Assembly: GCA_032622095.1 (NCBI GenBank)
Contig: CP136064.1
Coordinates: 42,991,912-43,055,911, forward strand
Origin: Siphonodentalium dalli
Lineage: Eukaryota; Mollusca; Scaphopoda; Gadilida; Siphonodentaliidae
Direction: 5' to 3'
Length of the DNA stretch: 64,000 nucleotides
The notes beneath the pieces are model-generated. The model was not told the DNA's origin, ran no database searches, and saw only the letters and a program-made list of their open reading frames with translations. Of this stretch, positions 1-12,065 are shown piece by piece. Positions within the stretch are counted from its first letter, which is position 1. Every line of letters begins with the position of its first letter. The translations under genes were made by a program, and so were the position numbers.

Positions 1-2338
1 AAATGTTAGAGTAGTTCTGAGCCATATACACCTGGTGGTAATACCATTGATTGATATATTTTGCTTAAGTTGAGCGTAATTAGCTATGGAATGTGAATTT
101 GGCCTCCCATACGGATCATAGCCTTCATACCTCTGGTACTAGTCTATAGTCTTAAGACTACTATACTGTACTATAGTCTGATCTCATTCTCAAGCTGATA
201 TTAAGAATTGAAGTTTGTGTCTATATATAGCCTATCCCAATGATTCAGTGGGATTAGAATAGGAATAGCCGATATTTTGTGAAAATTAATTAACTAAAAT
301 GACCAGTTAGCTAGGCATAACGATCGTTGTAAGCGCCCCAATGAATGATATAATTATGGTATACAGTTCAATATTGACACTTACCAAGTTTTATGTCCGT
401 GGTGGTCTTCGTTTTGTTTTCATTGGTGTTGAAACATTGTACCGCTTGCTCCACTCCGAAATTGAATAATGGCGGCACGAATAGTTTTGAGCCTCACTTC
501 AGTGATAGTCACCTGACACTTGATATATTGTGTTGCGCCCGTATTCGTATTATAAGCACAATGTACTGCAAATGAGCTCATTTAGAGGTTATTTTCAGTC
601 GATTATGTGCTTATAATAGCCTTGTTATAGGCACATAATCGACTCACATTTGCCTGTCCATTCCAATTATGAGTACATTATCGACCTATTATGATGAGGA
701 TTTGTTGTCCAGACATGGAGTGCTCTGTCCCAGAAATTTAATTTAACAATGGTTATTAGCAACTGGTCAAAGCAACACAATTCTCCGAATTGCCACTCGT
801 TTTAATGCCTGAAGTTCGATTTGTTTTTATCTTCAGTGCAATCTGATGACGAATACACAGATATGTATTTCGAAATAGAAAATGTGTAAAAATATGTTCA
901 TGGGTCTGAGGCGACAGAAGGTTGAAAAGGAGAATGAAATATTTGTATTTTCCGACTAGAACTTTTCATAGAGATTTCTCATATAGTCCGTTAGAATGAT
1001 TGTGCTGTTATGTTTTGTGCAGTCTTTCTTTCCAGACTTTGTCCTACAGTTGTCTTCGCGTGAATGGAAATCCACCACTTTTCTCAGAAGCATCGCTGAA
1101 GTACTACTGTGTCGTACACAAGAAGCTGATTTAGAACTAGAGTGGCGCAGCGATGTCTTACTTAAACCAGTAGCTTTATTCATTTCACTCACACATCGAA
1201 AATGATGCTGCCGGACACGTATTTGTGGAGAAATTGTCTCTTTTTCGGCACATCAGGATTTTTGGTTTCTCCGACTTCAGCATGTAGTCCACACGTTAGC
1301 GAGCAGTAGTTTCCGTCTGACTGCATGGCGACTCTTGGGCGTTACATTTATAATTCTCAATTCGGTTTTGGTCTTGCTTGTTGGTGTCAAGGGCGTTCAG
1401 TCTGTTGAATAGCATCTGACTTTTTTCGGAATCTACGCAGCTTGTGATTCGATGTTTTCAAGCGCATCTGAATTCTTATTAAATCCGTTTCCATTTTGCT
1501 GATTTCTCTGTGCCCTGATGAGTGCTCGTTGTCTGACCACCCTTAAGCAACCGGCTGCACTGGACTTAGATGATTTGAAGTTGAGTTATACCACAAGCGG
1601 GTCTCGTTGGCATTGCTGTTGGGCATTGATCTGCGGCGATTCAGTTGGAGCCTTCGTTGCAAGAATTTTTCAAAGCCTTTTCAGCCTGTTCCGTTCTTTT
1701 ATCTTTGCTCCGTTCTATGCGTTTGTTCTCACCAAGAGGCTGGAGACTAGAATTTCACCACCACCATATGTGTTTCTTTCCTATTTTATTCAGCATCCTT
1801 AATCATATTTAGTTCTCGGTATGCCTTCTTTATTTCTGCTCTTAACCCTTTCGCTTGTTCGTTCTATTTCAGGAGTAATATGATTGCATATAGCATATAC
1901 CATATGTTTCTGGTTGCATTCTGAACTCAATGATATGGAGAATCAGCCCTGCTCTGTAATGTAACCCGTCATGTCATAAGATATGTATTATTTAGGCATG
2001 CAATGCTACGATATGAATTTAAGCTTTTCCACACATGTGACATGCATGATTATGGGGCGCACATAATCTATGCGACATCGCTTTAATACTTAAAACACAT
2101 CTGACAATAATTGCTCCAGATGAAGTGCATCACAAACAAGTACAAGCGAAAACAGCCTTTTATAGTAACTATTCTTTTATTGAAATTATCCACACGGCTT
2201 GAATGAACATTATCGGAAAAACTGGTCCCAACAAACAAAGCAATGTTCCATTTCAGCTACTGATTTTACGAATTGAAGTTGTTTATTGGTAGTATTCTAT
2301 ATGAAATGTTATTGTGGCATCATCCATATTTCTCGTAG
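1..2338. other. Gene-poor stretch, nothing recognised
   Basis: AT-rich DNA without a recognisable gene. Short open stretches on both strands between about 956 and 1802 have no family motif I know. The minus strand there reads lysine/glutamine/serine-rich but is broken by many stops, so it may be old coding debris. A hairpin at 597-644 is listed separately. Confidence 0.5.
597..644. repeat. Inverted repeat, ~20-bp arms
   Basis: Arms reading AGTCGATTATGTGC and GCACATAATCGACT, each with a TTATA-like extension, flank a 5-base loop. Related 'cacattatcgactcaca' sequence recurs at about 37457, so this may be a fragment of a dispersed palindromic MITE. Confidence 0.65.
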
Positions 2339-2630
2339 CTTTCAACGAATTCAGACAGCTCATCTTGGCTCCTGAAAATGGAGAACAAAAATAGTTAACA
2401 TTCAATTTTTGAAAACATGGAATAGAGAGTTCAATTTGAGTGAACTGATCAAATTATCAGCATGCATCATCATCGTTACGCTAGATCGAAGAAGCTTCCA
2501 CGTAACATGTGAGTCACACTTCCTTTCGTAAGCACTTGCTATCTGAGTCACACTTACCAAGAGATCTATACCGACTATCCTGGGATATTTGAACAACACT
2601 TTCTTTCTCAGGCACTTACCAGGATATTTG
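2339..2630. repeat. Direct repeat DR-A, copy 1
   Basis: Begins ctttcaacgaat and ends caggcacttaccaggatat. It aligns with 3043-3259 but carries about 75 extra bases internally. Both copies contain ACTTACCAGG, which on the minus strand is a splice-donor-like CCTG|GTAAGT, so the unit may derive from a duplicated exon edge. Confidence 0.75.
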
Positions 2631-2854
2631 CAAAGGCTCTAAATCTTAATAAACAATTCATGTTGATCAAATTGGTCATATCCAGTCAATTGGGTTTGTG
2701 GTGTCCTGTGTGATCCAGGTTTAGTGAAAGACGATAGGGTGTAGTGATAATGATTATTTATCAACACAGAACATGGCACGTCTTCTTCAGGGTGAATTGC
2801 AATATACTGCTGTGGATATATCGGCATGAAGCTTCAATTTGATTATAAATATGT

Positions 2855-3028
2855 GAAGTCGGTAGCCGGGAGGTAGCGTTCTGGTCTCGAGTTAGCGGAC
2901 CGGGGATCGCAACCTTGTCAGGGTATTCTGACAAAAAACAGAACTCGGTCAAATACCAAATTTGTCAGACTGAAAAGTCTCATTCGAGATCACTGAATAA
3001 ACATCCGAATGCAAAATACCGACTTCCC
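2855..3028 (+). repeat. tRNA-like SINE, copy 1
   Basis: Starts gaagtcggtagc and ends taccgacttc, so its outermost 10 bases are inverted repeats. A region resembling pol III A and B boxes (ggtagc... and ggggatcgcaacc) is followed by a conserved core containing 'gtcagggtattctgacaaa'. The same unit occurs on the minus strand at 48651-48800. The tRNA origin is inferred from box-like spacing; the tRNA type is not recognisable. Confidence 0.6.
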
Positions 3029-3042
3029 CCACTACAGCATAT

Positions 3043-3259
3043 CTTTCAACGAATCCAGACAGCTCATCTTGGCTCCTGAAAATGGAGAGAACAAATATTT
3101 AACATTCAATTTTTGAAAACATCATGGAATAAAGTGAGTTCAATTTGAGTGAACTGGTCAAATTATAAGCAATCATCATCATCGTTAAGCTCGATCGAAG
3201 AAGCTTCCACGCAACATCTGAGTCACACTTTCTTTCTCAGGCACTTACCAGGATATCTG
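3043..3259. repeat. Direct repeat DR-A, copy 2
   Basis: Second, shorter copy of the unit at 2339-2630, in the same orientation about 700 bp downstream, with the SINE lying between the two copies. Confidence 0.75.
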
Positions 3260-5000
3260 AAGCGGTCACAGCGAAAGGCAAACTCAAACCTCTATCATAT
3301 CACATGTCAATCATACATTGGCTATGGAATAATGAACTTGATGCAATATGTTCAAAATGATTTATTCTTGAAATGTATATTCCTATCATCCTTCATTTGG
3401 GTAAATGTAGCGTTTAATGTTGACAGCCTCCTGCTACAATATCTGCAAATGGTGCCATCTCTCACATGCATCCTAAAATATCCCCAATCGTCTCCGCAAC
3501 TCATCTGTCAAACGCCGCCTCTGCTGTTTCACGCTTAATTCGTCTTTGCCACATACTTTAACACGTCATTGAATCACCATCAACTTCAATCAATTGTATA
3601 ATTCATATCAATTTAAAATACAAAACTATCAAAAAAGTATAATTTAAGACCGCGTGGAAGAAAAGTACCGTAACATCAACACGGCGATACATGTGCGCAG
3701 CTATTATGCCAGTGGAATGTTGTTGACACTGACAGTTGCAAGTCACATGACATCGTGACGTCGTTCCTAAGAATAGCGGCAGGCGAAATTCCGCCTGCTG
3801 CAATGGTGGTCCTTCTCAAGAACCATGAATATATAGGATATTAGGCCTGAACACTGAGGTGTACGGTGGTGCAAATGGATTTATGCAAAACTTGTGTATA
3901 GTCTTGATTTAAGGAGGGGTGCAGTTGGAATTTTCCCAAGCTAGACCCCCCTAACGGAGATCCTCTCGCCACGTCACTATGTTTTATGGTGTATCAATCA
4001 GGCATATTGATATATCGCACTGTCTGAAGTTGGAATAATGTTTAACTGCTGATTAATTACTTACTGAATCTTCATCTCATGGAATTATTGCTTCAATAGG
4101 ATGTCCACAATGAAGCTGACGCAGTAACCAGTCCTCGTCTCTAAGTAGTCGTACTTTAGCTTTCCAGTCAATCTTTCCAGACCATTATTCGTCCCAATCC
4201 TTTCCAAGCATTCCTTGCGATAGACCCAAATCCATCTCTGCATTGGAAATTTGTGATATTTGGGCCCTGTTTAAATAATTTTATGTAAATATACTCATTG
4301 TCTTTTTTGGCAGAAAATAGTAACGGATTTGATTAATTATTGGTACATTGTCCAGGCCTTAAAATTCGACGAGAATCACTTTAAAATTTTCAGTGTTTTA
4401 TGACTAACTTGATTCATAATTTGATTTTCGCAAAAATTAAATGTATTTTAAGCACTCTTGTCCCTTGTGAAAATTCAAATAGGAACACTTAATTTCAATG
4501 ATTTGAGTCAGTCACATAAAATGTATGTGTCAGAACAAGAACAAAATTGAATCACCACATTTCGCATTCAATTCTCAGAATCCTGTATGACGATAACAAC
4601 TAAATTGACCATGGCCTTGTTTAAAAAAAAAAGTAATAAACCACATAACTCACATGTAGGTTAGGTGAATATTGAAATTTTATGCAGAGGTCTTACTTAG
4701 ACAAAGTCTTCTCGGTCAACAACAGCTTGGGATATCTATTGGGTTTATTCTGTTTTGGGACCAAGTCCCATCCCGTTACTCTACTATAATAGGCTTTATG
4801 CACAGTATCATGGTCAGGAGTTTTTATTTGCTTGTGTGTCATCGGATTACTTAGTGCAACAAATACAAATTGTCAAGTCCTTTCAAGGAGACTATGCAGT
4901 CCTAACAAAGACCTTTGTTGTCGCTAACTGTCAGTATTTTATTATATAGGAATGTTTATATATTATATGGAAGTGTTGATGCATATATTGCCACATAGGA
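3260..5000. other. Gene-poor stretch
   Basis: No supported gene. A 129-codon open frame from 3149 begins inside direct repeat DR-A and has no family features. A short frame near 4755-4949 contains a GPSPIP peptide but nothing else that would place it in a family. Confidence 0.5.
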
Positions 5001-5420
5001 GTATATATGGGTCAAATAGGGGCAGAGCCAGGAACCCTTAACACAACAAGTTTAAAAATGTTTTTTTTTTTTACTAATTGAATGTTTTTTGTTAATCAGT
5101 TTTCATTCCTGGCTCATATTAAATATAAAAAAAAACCCATTATGACATCCACCAGGTTGACCACACCAAATTTTGGTTTAAATCAGTCTTAAAATTGTTA
5201 AAATGGCTCCTCTAGAGCCGTCGGGCCTATTTAGCTTATATGTAGTATGGAGTGTCCTTGTGTTACTTGGGACTGGATTACAGGTTCGTCCAGTCAAGAA
5301 TGCTGTTTGGTGTATATGACCTTTGGAGAATTGGGATAAAAATTAGTTTGACTACTTGTTTTTAAGTGATTTTGACAAGACCCAGTCTTTACAGTCCGGT
5401 GAGCATATCCAGCCATTGAC
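5000..5420 (+). repeat. Degenerate ~150-bp tandem repeat, partial
   Basis: Contains caaataggggcagagccagg, then 'gggcctatttagcttatatg' and 'agtatggagtgtccttg', which are the hallmarks of the unit repeated at 8200-8460 and 9420-10930. Heavily diverged. Confidence 0.55.
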
Positions 5421-6065
5421 TCTTGTTTTAATAAAATATGTTCTTACCTGCCTTCAGGCCCTATTTTTTTCAAGCCTGTTAGCGTAAACAAAGGTAATTT
5501 TTCAATTAGGTCAAACCTCTTTGCAACTCATCCATTTTGAGGAGAACCATGATCTAAAATTCTCGTTTTCTGTCCATTCTTCGGAATCCTCCAATTGCTT
5601 CTGGGCTTCAGTTAGTGCTTCCGGTGTTGATTCCCAGGCAATACCCATCAGAAGTGTTAGTACTATCTCTTTTTTTTGTCACTCAAGTTCTTTCCTTTGG
5701 TGAGCCATCTGCCACAAACTTGCTCTCTGTGGAAATCACAGAGAACTAAAATTTCTTGTGTGAAATTCTTTTTTATTATATGATCATAAACTTTGTTCTA
5801 AAAGTCCCATAATAAATCACACGGAATGAAGTTGATAAATTACGATATCTACTGGATTGTACTATAAATAGGCAAGACGGGGTTAATAACAAGTCATGCC
5901 ACGTCATGGGTTATTAATAGGAATTGTAAAACCATGGTTTTTTTTCCAATGATAAAGTACCTACATTGTTTTGCATTTGATGGACCCATACACATTTATA
6001 CATTGGGCGGTGTGTTTCAGGACTAATGTGGCTTGATAACATTGGTAGGTCATATAATAAAACAC
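5421..6065. other. No feature seen
   Basis: AT-rich sequence with no convincing coding potential and no repeat I could pair with another part of the window. Confidence 0.5.
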
Positions 6066-6092
6066 TTATTGCATTGTTTCGAGGTTGACATG

Positions 6093-6175
6093 ATGATTTA
6101 TCAACCCTTGGAAGTTAATATTCACCTTGGCCTGTGGCCTCGGTGAATATTAACTTCCTCGGGTTGATAAATCAT
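6093..6175. repeat. Hairpin near left end of the 6.1-7.3 kb element
   Basis: Arms of about 36 bp (atgatttatcaaccc... and ...gggttgataaatcat) surround a short loop, cctgtggcc. The pairing is almost perfect. Confidence 0.85.
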
Positions 6176-7131
6176 ATTGTTATCCTTCATCACATTTTCC
6201 TCTCTTCTGATTGGCTGAGAGTGCGTCACATGGCGGGCCGTAAATCACCTTATTACCCTCGAGGGTAACATTGTCTCAGTTATTGACCGCTCAGCTATTA
6301 CCAGTAAACATAGAACTACGAAGAACTCAACGTGCAGAGACACTCTCACAGCTCTCTAACAATTTTCGAAAACACTGTTTTTATAAACCCCACTGTATCA
6401 TAACAACCTCGAACTGTGGTGTTTGCTAATTTGCATAATTGTCTGTTTTTTTAGTTGCAATTAAAGCACGCTATGTATAAATGGTGTTATCGCGGACACA
6501 AATCCGTTATAATGTGTAATGTTCCTATTGGACCTTTTTATATCAATAATAAAAGACCGTGGGACAAATAGATAAACCTTATTATGCAGTTGGTGTGTGC
6601 TGCAGGCAATCGCGCATACGATGTACATACGTTACTAATACGTTTATGTACTAGTTCAAATAGCCACTCTTTACTGTTTATCAATTGACTATTTCTTTTC
6701 TTCAATACATTCTTCAGACTTCAGAGAATACCCATATGTTGCTAAACAATCTGTGACATATGTCAATTTCTTTTTGCACTACTACAACGTGTTAGTTTCA
6801 CATTTTAGCAATCTGGAAATGAACACGTCTGTCGGCGTCTTCACGGCCATTTGAAACGAAACCGAACATTTCGCTGCATGGCTACTCAACTTCGAAATTG
6901 CTTTATTTCTCTTTCCGTGAACCGATTTCCACCATGCAACCAGCAAACTGACCGGAGAATAGCTGCGCAAATGACGGGTCTGTTAATTGATCCAGATTAT
7001 GAATGCTTTATTTTCTAAATAGCGATGATTCCAACATAAAATTTACTTTTCGAGCTGGATTAAAGAATATATGCGCGCATTTATGCCTGCTATTAAGGAG
7101 GTTCGTGTGTACCCCTTTGTCAGATAACAAA

Positions 7132-7257
7132 ACAGTTATCACCCTTGTTTTCGTGAGACACGGGGATTTGTCGCCGCTCTCGACCTGGAATGTCACATTC
7201 CAGGTCTCGAGCGGGCGACAAATCCCCGTGTCTCACTCAATCGCGGGCGATAACTGT
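7132..7257. repeat. Hairpin near right end of the 6.1-7.3 kb element
   Basis: The core stem at 7153-7234 pairs about 40 bp (gtgagacacggggatttg with its complement) around a CA centre. Outer arms acagttatc and gataactgt extend it. GC-richer than its surroundings. Confidence 0.85.
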
Positions 7258-7286
7258 ATAATGTCAACCTCGAAACAATGCAATAA

Positions 7287-8037
7287 ATGTATATCACATA
7301 TAGGATTGCAACGATTCATCTTGAATTAAATTTAACGCGATACACATTCATTCGATATGCATATCGTGTCACATGTATTGCGATACAAGAAATCAATTAA
7401 TGTATGAAGATGGGCTAGTGTAAAAAAAAGGCAAAACCTGCAATTATCTCTCAAGTTACATGTATACTATGTATAAATGTATTTGAGCCAACAATTAAAC
7501 TCCATTTAATTTAAAATAAACTGTTATGGCCCCTTTTTCGAAAAATACTTGTACTTCAAATTTTTTTAATTTTAATGCCTTGCTCAATTTAACAAAAAAA
7601 TAGTAAATAACCAAAACAATTTTTTTTTTAATAAAACAATTTTAATTTAGATTTAACTCCTTGCTCAAATTTTTTTAAAACAAAATTGAAAAACTAGCAC
7701 CATTTACACCCAATGGTACCCTGAGTCACCATTATTTGGTTTAAATCGGTCCACATTTTATATGCAAGTTTTTGATGACGCATGGCTCACCTGTATATTT
7801 TTTGTATTGTTGATCAGATTAGAAATAATTAACATTTTCACACACACCCAAAGCAATAAGTCAAATACGTTTCTTCTTATTTACCTCATCTCATACCTAG
7901 GTTTTCCTTAGCACACTCTTCATCTGTATGAATTTTGGTTTTGAATAATTAACCCTTATACTATTGAACCAGGGTTATTAATGAACACTCCATTTGTTAG
8001 TTTTTTCACCATTAATTAGGTGTGATGTCCTGTTTTT
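7287..8037. other. No gene; A/T-rich runs
   Basis: Low-complexity A- and T-rich sequence with a few phrases resembling the ~150-bp tandem repeat (for example 'ctccttgctcaa'). No coding evidence. Confidence 0.5.
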
Positions 8038-8460
8038 AGCTCACCTGAGACGAAGTCTCTGTGGAGCTATAGACCTCACTCCTTGTCCGGCGTCCACCCG
8101 TCCGTCAAGAATAATCTTCTCCCGAACCATAATACCGAATGGGTTCATATTTGGTGTGGATGTTCCCTAGATGAATCAAATTCAGATTTTTTCAAATGAG
8201 GTCACCCGGTCAAATAATTGCGAAGCTAGGACCATAACTCTTTCCCACCATAGTAATTCTTACAACGACTTCATCTCAAATTTCATTGGGCCGAATGGGT
8301 TCATATTTGGTACAAAGAGTCCTTGTGCGACTGTGGTTCAGATGTATTCAAATGAGGTCACATTGTCGAATGTGGGCGGAGCCAGTGACATAACTCAGAA
8401 ACAAAAAAAATTCAGATTGAACTCCTTGTTCTCCTTGTTTTAAAAACATGTTATAAAAAC
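8038..8460 (+). repeat. Molluscan-type dispersed repeat with two ~150-bp units
   Basis: Starts tttagctcacctgagacgaa, a phrase common in bivalve genomes (recognised, not searched). It then carries two degenerate units, each containing 'gtcacnnngtcaaat', '...cataactctttccc' and 'gggttcatatttggt'. The 90-codon frame here is a by-product of the repeat. Confidence 0.7.
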
Positions 8461-9419
8461 ATTTGAAAAACTAACACCATTATAACACCCTCAGAGTTAT
8501 GAAACTTTAATCTGTAATGAAATCACAGAAATTTTCCATCATACCCCCCCACATGACCCAGGCCCCAATCCTGCCCCAACCAACCCCTCCACCCCATATA
8601 TCACAACTTACCTCTCACCAGAAGCAGTTATATCTGCCAGTATTAATTCTGCTAGAGGACTCAGTCAGGTAGCTGCATAGAGACAAAGTCAGGTCATTAA
8701 TTGAGATTAGAATGACAGATTAGAGATTAGAATGTTATTGGACAGACTTGTGTAAATAACAGTACTAGGACTGGTGCTTGTTGTTAATATCAAATTCAAA
8801 CAAAATTCTGTTCCTATGCCTGAATTTAGTGTGTCTGACATTTGCAGAATTAGGTCCCCAGAGGGTGAGTTTAGTGTTGCTACCCCGTACGTCATTATGC
8901 TTAGGTCTCATCTTCTGGGAAGTATCTTCAGTATCAAATTGAAATTTTGTTTCAGTTACTTTTTGACTTTTCCCCTTCTGTTCAGTTTCTATGTCCCCTA
9001 ATTTGCATAATATAAAATGCTTAATTGAGGTATTCAATGGGTATGCATCACCAACTTCATCTGTATAACTTCAATCTGTTTCTATGTTTCACATAGCAGC
9101 TGAGGCCTAATCAGACTGAGTGTGAATTCGGTGATGCTAGCCCGTCTTGCGGAATAGTGTCATTAAATTCACCTTTTGGGGTCTTCATTCATGTCATACA
9201 CTAAATTCAGGCTTGGCTGTTTCATATTATTTTCTTAACCACCACTTATCCAGGTGAAGACAAATTGGGGGTATATTGGATTGAATTTGTCTTCTGTCTG
9301 TCAGGAGGTCCTTCTATCCACCTGTCTGTTGTGATGTCTATCCATCCGTCTATCAACTGTTTTCTTCTCCATTTTAGCGACCGAATGTTTTTATATATTG
9401 TGGTATGCATGTTCCCTAG
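8461..9419. other. No gene; repeat debris
   Basis: A C-rich patch at 8545-8600 is followed by sequence whose open frames overlap on both strands and carry no motif. Near 9240-9420 a 'ctgtctgtcaggaggtcc' type phrase, then degenerate tandem units, begin again. Confidence 0.45.
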
Positions 9420-10930
9420 GTGACTCACAATCAGATTTTTTCAAATAAGTTCATCAGATCAAATAGGTGCGAAGCCAGGGCCATAACTCTTTCCCTCCAT
9501 AGTAATTCTTAAAACAATTCTTCTCAAGAGCCATTGGGCCTCTATATAGCTTATATTTGGTATGGATGGGCCTTGAGTGACCGGTGTTCAAATTGGTCAT
9601 TTTAGCTCACCTGAGACGAAGCTATAGTCAGCACTCCTCGTCCATCCGTCAAGAATCATCTTCTCGATGGTTTGTATTTGGTGTGGACGTTCCATAGGTG
9701 ACTCACATTCATATTTGTTCAAATGAGGTCACCAGGCCAAATAGTTGCGAAGCTAGGACCATAACGCTTTCCCACCATAGTAATTCTTAAAACGACTTAT
9801 CAAATTCCATCGGGCCAAATGGATTAATATTTGGTATAAATGGTCCTTGGGTGACTGGTTCATATTTGTTCAAATAAGGTCACTGGGTCGAATGTTGGCG
9901 GAGCCAGTGACTTAACATAATTTTTTTTATAGATTCAACTCCCTGCTCAATAAAAAAAACACATTAAAAAAATAATTGTTTAATGAAAATTTAATACTTT
10001 ATTTTAAAATTTAATTTGAAAAACTAACCACATTATAACATCCACCAGAGTACATTACCGTACGGTATTATTAGTAAGGTTTTGATAAATTTCCAACAGT
10101 TGGAGATCTTGTGTTCAGATAGGGTCACCTGGTCAAACAGGGGAAAGGCTAGGGGAATACTTTCCCTCTATAGTAACCTTTGGAAAGTCTTGTTTGAAAG
10201 AATCACCAGGTCTATTTAGCTGACATTTAATATTGAGACTCCTTTTGTGATTCGGATTTGTTCATTCGGGGTCACCAGGTCAAATATGTGCAAGGCCAGG
10301 TACAATACTCTTTCTCTCCATGGTAATTCATGATAAGTCGTCTTTGCAAGAACCAAATGACCTATTTTGCTTATATTTGGTATTAAATGACCTTGGTGAC
10401 AGGAATTCAGATTTGTGAAAATGGATTCACAAAATCAAATAAGGGCAGAGTCATGGACATAACTATTTCACTCCATAGTAATTCTTAAAACATGTTTGCA
10501 AGAATTAGTTGAATTTAGCATGGAATGTTCTTCTTTGACTGGATATTCAGATGTTAAAATGGGGTCACCAGGTCAAATAGGGGCCAAGCGAAGGACTGTT
10601 TCCCTCCATAATAATTCTTAATATGCTTCCTACACAAGAACAATCAGATCTATTTTTTTTACTGATATTTAGTTTGAAGGGTTCTATTGTGACTGGGATT
10701 CAAATTTATTCAGATGGGGTCACCAGGTCAAATAGGGCGGGACCCGGGACATAACTATTTGTCGCTATAGTAATTCTTAAACTGTTTTCTCAAGAGTGGT
10801 TGGACTATTTAGCTTACATATAGTATGGAAGATCCTTTTAATAGAGACATATTCTGATTTGTCAAAATGAAGTCAACCTGTCAAGAAATGGCAGGGCTAT
10901 GGGGTCGTACCACTTTTCTGTCAAATAAAA
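9420..10930 (+). repeat. Degenerate tandem array, period about 150 bp
   Basis: The anchor 'gtcaccaggtcaaat' or a close variant appears near 9448, 9726, 9881, 10125, 10272, 10421, 10563, 10719 and 10873, so the later units are spaced 142-156 bp apart. Units also share 'ccatagtaattcttaaaac' and 'tatttagcttatatttgg'. A second 'ttagctcacctgagacgaag' start lies at 9603. Non-coding. Confidence 0.8.
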
Positions 10931-11297
10931 TCATTGATATATCAAACGCATTAAAACATCTACCTTGGACCCACCAGACTAATTAATCTGACATATGGTG
11001 TTTAGGGTCCATGGATAATTAGGCTTCAAACATGTCTAAATGTTTTTTTTTAAACGTGCTTGTGAGATTGGAAATTCCAACAATTGAGAAAGTTTGAGGT
11101 GTCGGTTGTGAAATTCCAACGTAAGGAGGTGCACAAAAGGATTTACGAACCCAGTTGGGAGGGGACTTGTTATGAGCTGGAAGGGAGGGTGATCAGTAGT
11201 GTATAGTTGGTAATTTATGTTTAGAACTACTCCTTTTAAAGTGACTGTGACAAGTTCTGAGTCACAGTCTTTGCAGTCAGATGAGCTACCCCACATT

Positions 11298-11600
11298 CAT
11301 TGACTGTCATGTTAAGTGTACCCATACATCCGGATTGACCACTCATTGTTCGTCTGTCCGTCCATAGACAATTTATGCATAATGCGATAACTGAAACATT
11401 TTATATCCGGTTGGTACCGAATTTTGTATATAGGTTTTTCAGCCCAAAATACAGAGTTGGAATATGAGTTTGATCGCATTTGTGTGAAGAGTCCAGAAAA
11501 TGGGTTGCAGTCAGGAAATATACAAATTGAATACATACATAATATGACCACACGCTAGTCAAAATATCACAAGTACAGATTTGAGCACCTCCAAGCGGGT
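11298..11600 (+). repeat. Dispersed repeat with GTGTACCCATACATCCGG start
   Basis: Reads gtgtacccatacatccgg, then 'attgaccactcattgt', 'gtccgtccatagacaattta' and 'gaattttgtatataggtttt'. The same phrases recur at 13227-13340 and 13540-13860. It is a dispersed repeat typical of bivalves by recognition only. Confidence 0.6.
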
Positions 11601-11752
11601 GTGAAAAAAAATTAAATTGATTTTTTTTTTTAATCCCTCAAGTCACATTTCAATCAAGTTGTGCTTACATGATATGTATCCATTCGCTGTTTACAACTCA
11701 TTTGACAAAGTATTCTCTATTATGGTGCAAGTTGTATTCTGTATGTCTTACC

Positions 11753-12065
11753 TGTAAATACACTCTCACATGCTGCAATCTCTTGCTCACAGAAGTATGT
11801 TATAAAGTGTTTGCGTTCCCAACCTTCATTCAATTCTTTGAGCATTTCCATGGCATTTTCAATGGACAGGTGCGTTTCATCATCCAGTATAAAAGTAGAT
11901 ACTACCACATACATCACATTGGTTTTGACCGCAACAAAAATAACGGTAATGCATATTTTGTCGTCTTATATGTTGCGTCTAACAGGCACACATTCCCTGA
12001 GCATCTGCTTCTGCCATTCTGATTGGTAAACAAAGGTGAAATGGTCTCCAGTTGTGTCATGTGCT
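11753..12065 (-). pseudogene. MULE-type transposase fragment, downstream exon
   Basis: The minus strand encodes a MULE transposase core: FTFVYQSEWQKQ, then (after a frame change) LLDATYKTTKYALP, then (after another) KTNVMYVVVSTFILDDET, LKELNEGWERKHF and FCEQEIAACESVF. This order is what I know from MULE-domain proteins (PF10551) of the CARF/ZSWIM-like group in animals. At least two frameshifts break it, near 11985-12005 and 11925-11945. The first catalytic Asp survives (LLDATY). The position before FCEQEI, usually Asp in relatives, is Tyr. The exon is bounded by a splice acceptor (aatcttcag at 12066-12074) and a donor (ACAG|GTAAGA at 11752). With the exon at 12786-13000 it forms a decayed gene; no downstream exons were recognised. 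Confidence 0.65.

Larger units (their letters stand above)
6066..7286. mobile_element. 1.2-kb element with perfect 26-bp terminal inverted repeats and two long internal hairpins
   Basis: The left terminus starts TTATTGCATTGTTTCGAGG and the right terminus is its exact reverse complement over 26 bases. A long hairpin lies just inside each end (6093-6175 and 7132-7257). The interior holds no long ORF; the 62-codon frame at 6782-6970 has no family features. It is therefore probably a non-autonomous DNA transposon of foldback type. I see no clear target-site duplication, so the exact boundaries could shift by a few bases and the superfamily is not assigned. Confidence 0.65.

Noticed and set aside
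2855-2930. Functional tRNA gene
   Set aside because: No cloverleaf with paired acceptor stem; the box-like motifs belong to a dispersed SINE.
4755-4949. Possible cytochrome P450 N-terminal peptide (GPSPIP)
   Set aside because: Only a short proline motif; no other P450 signature in any frame nearby.
8171-8443. 90-codon ORF in the ctcacctgagacgaag repeat
   Set aside because: It follows the period of the tandem repeat and changes frame with each unit; no protein features.
11669-12022. 117-codon plus-strand ORF
   Set aside because: It is antisense to the MULE-type exon, which has recognisable motifs and splice sites.
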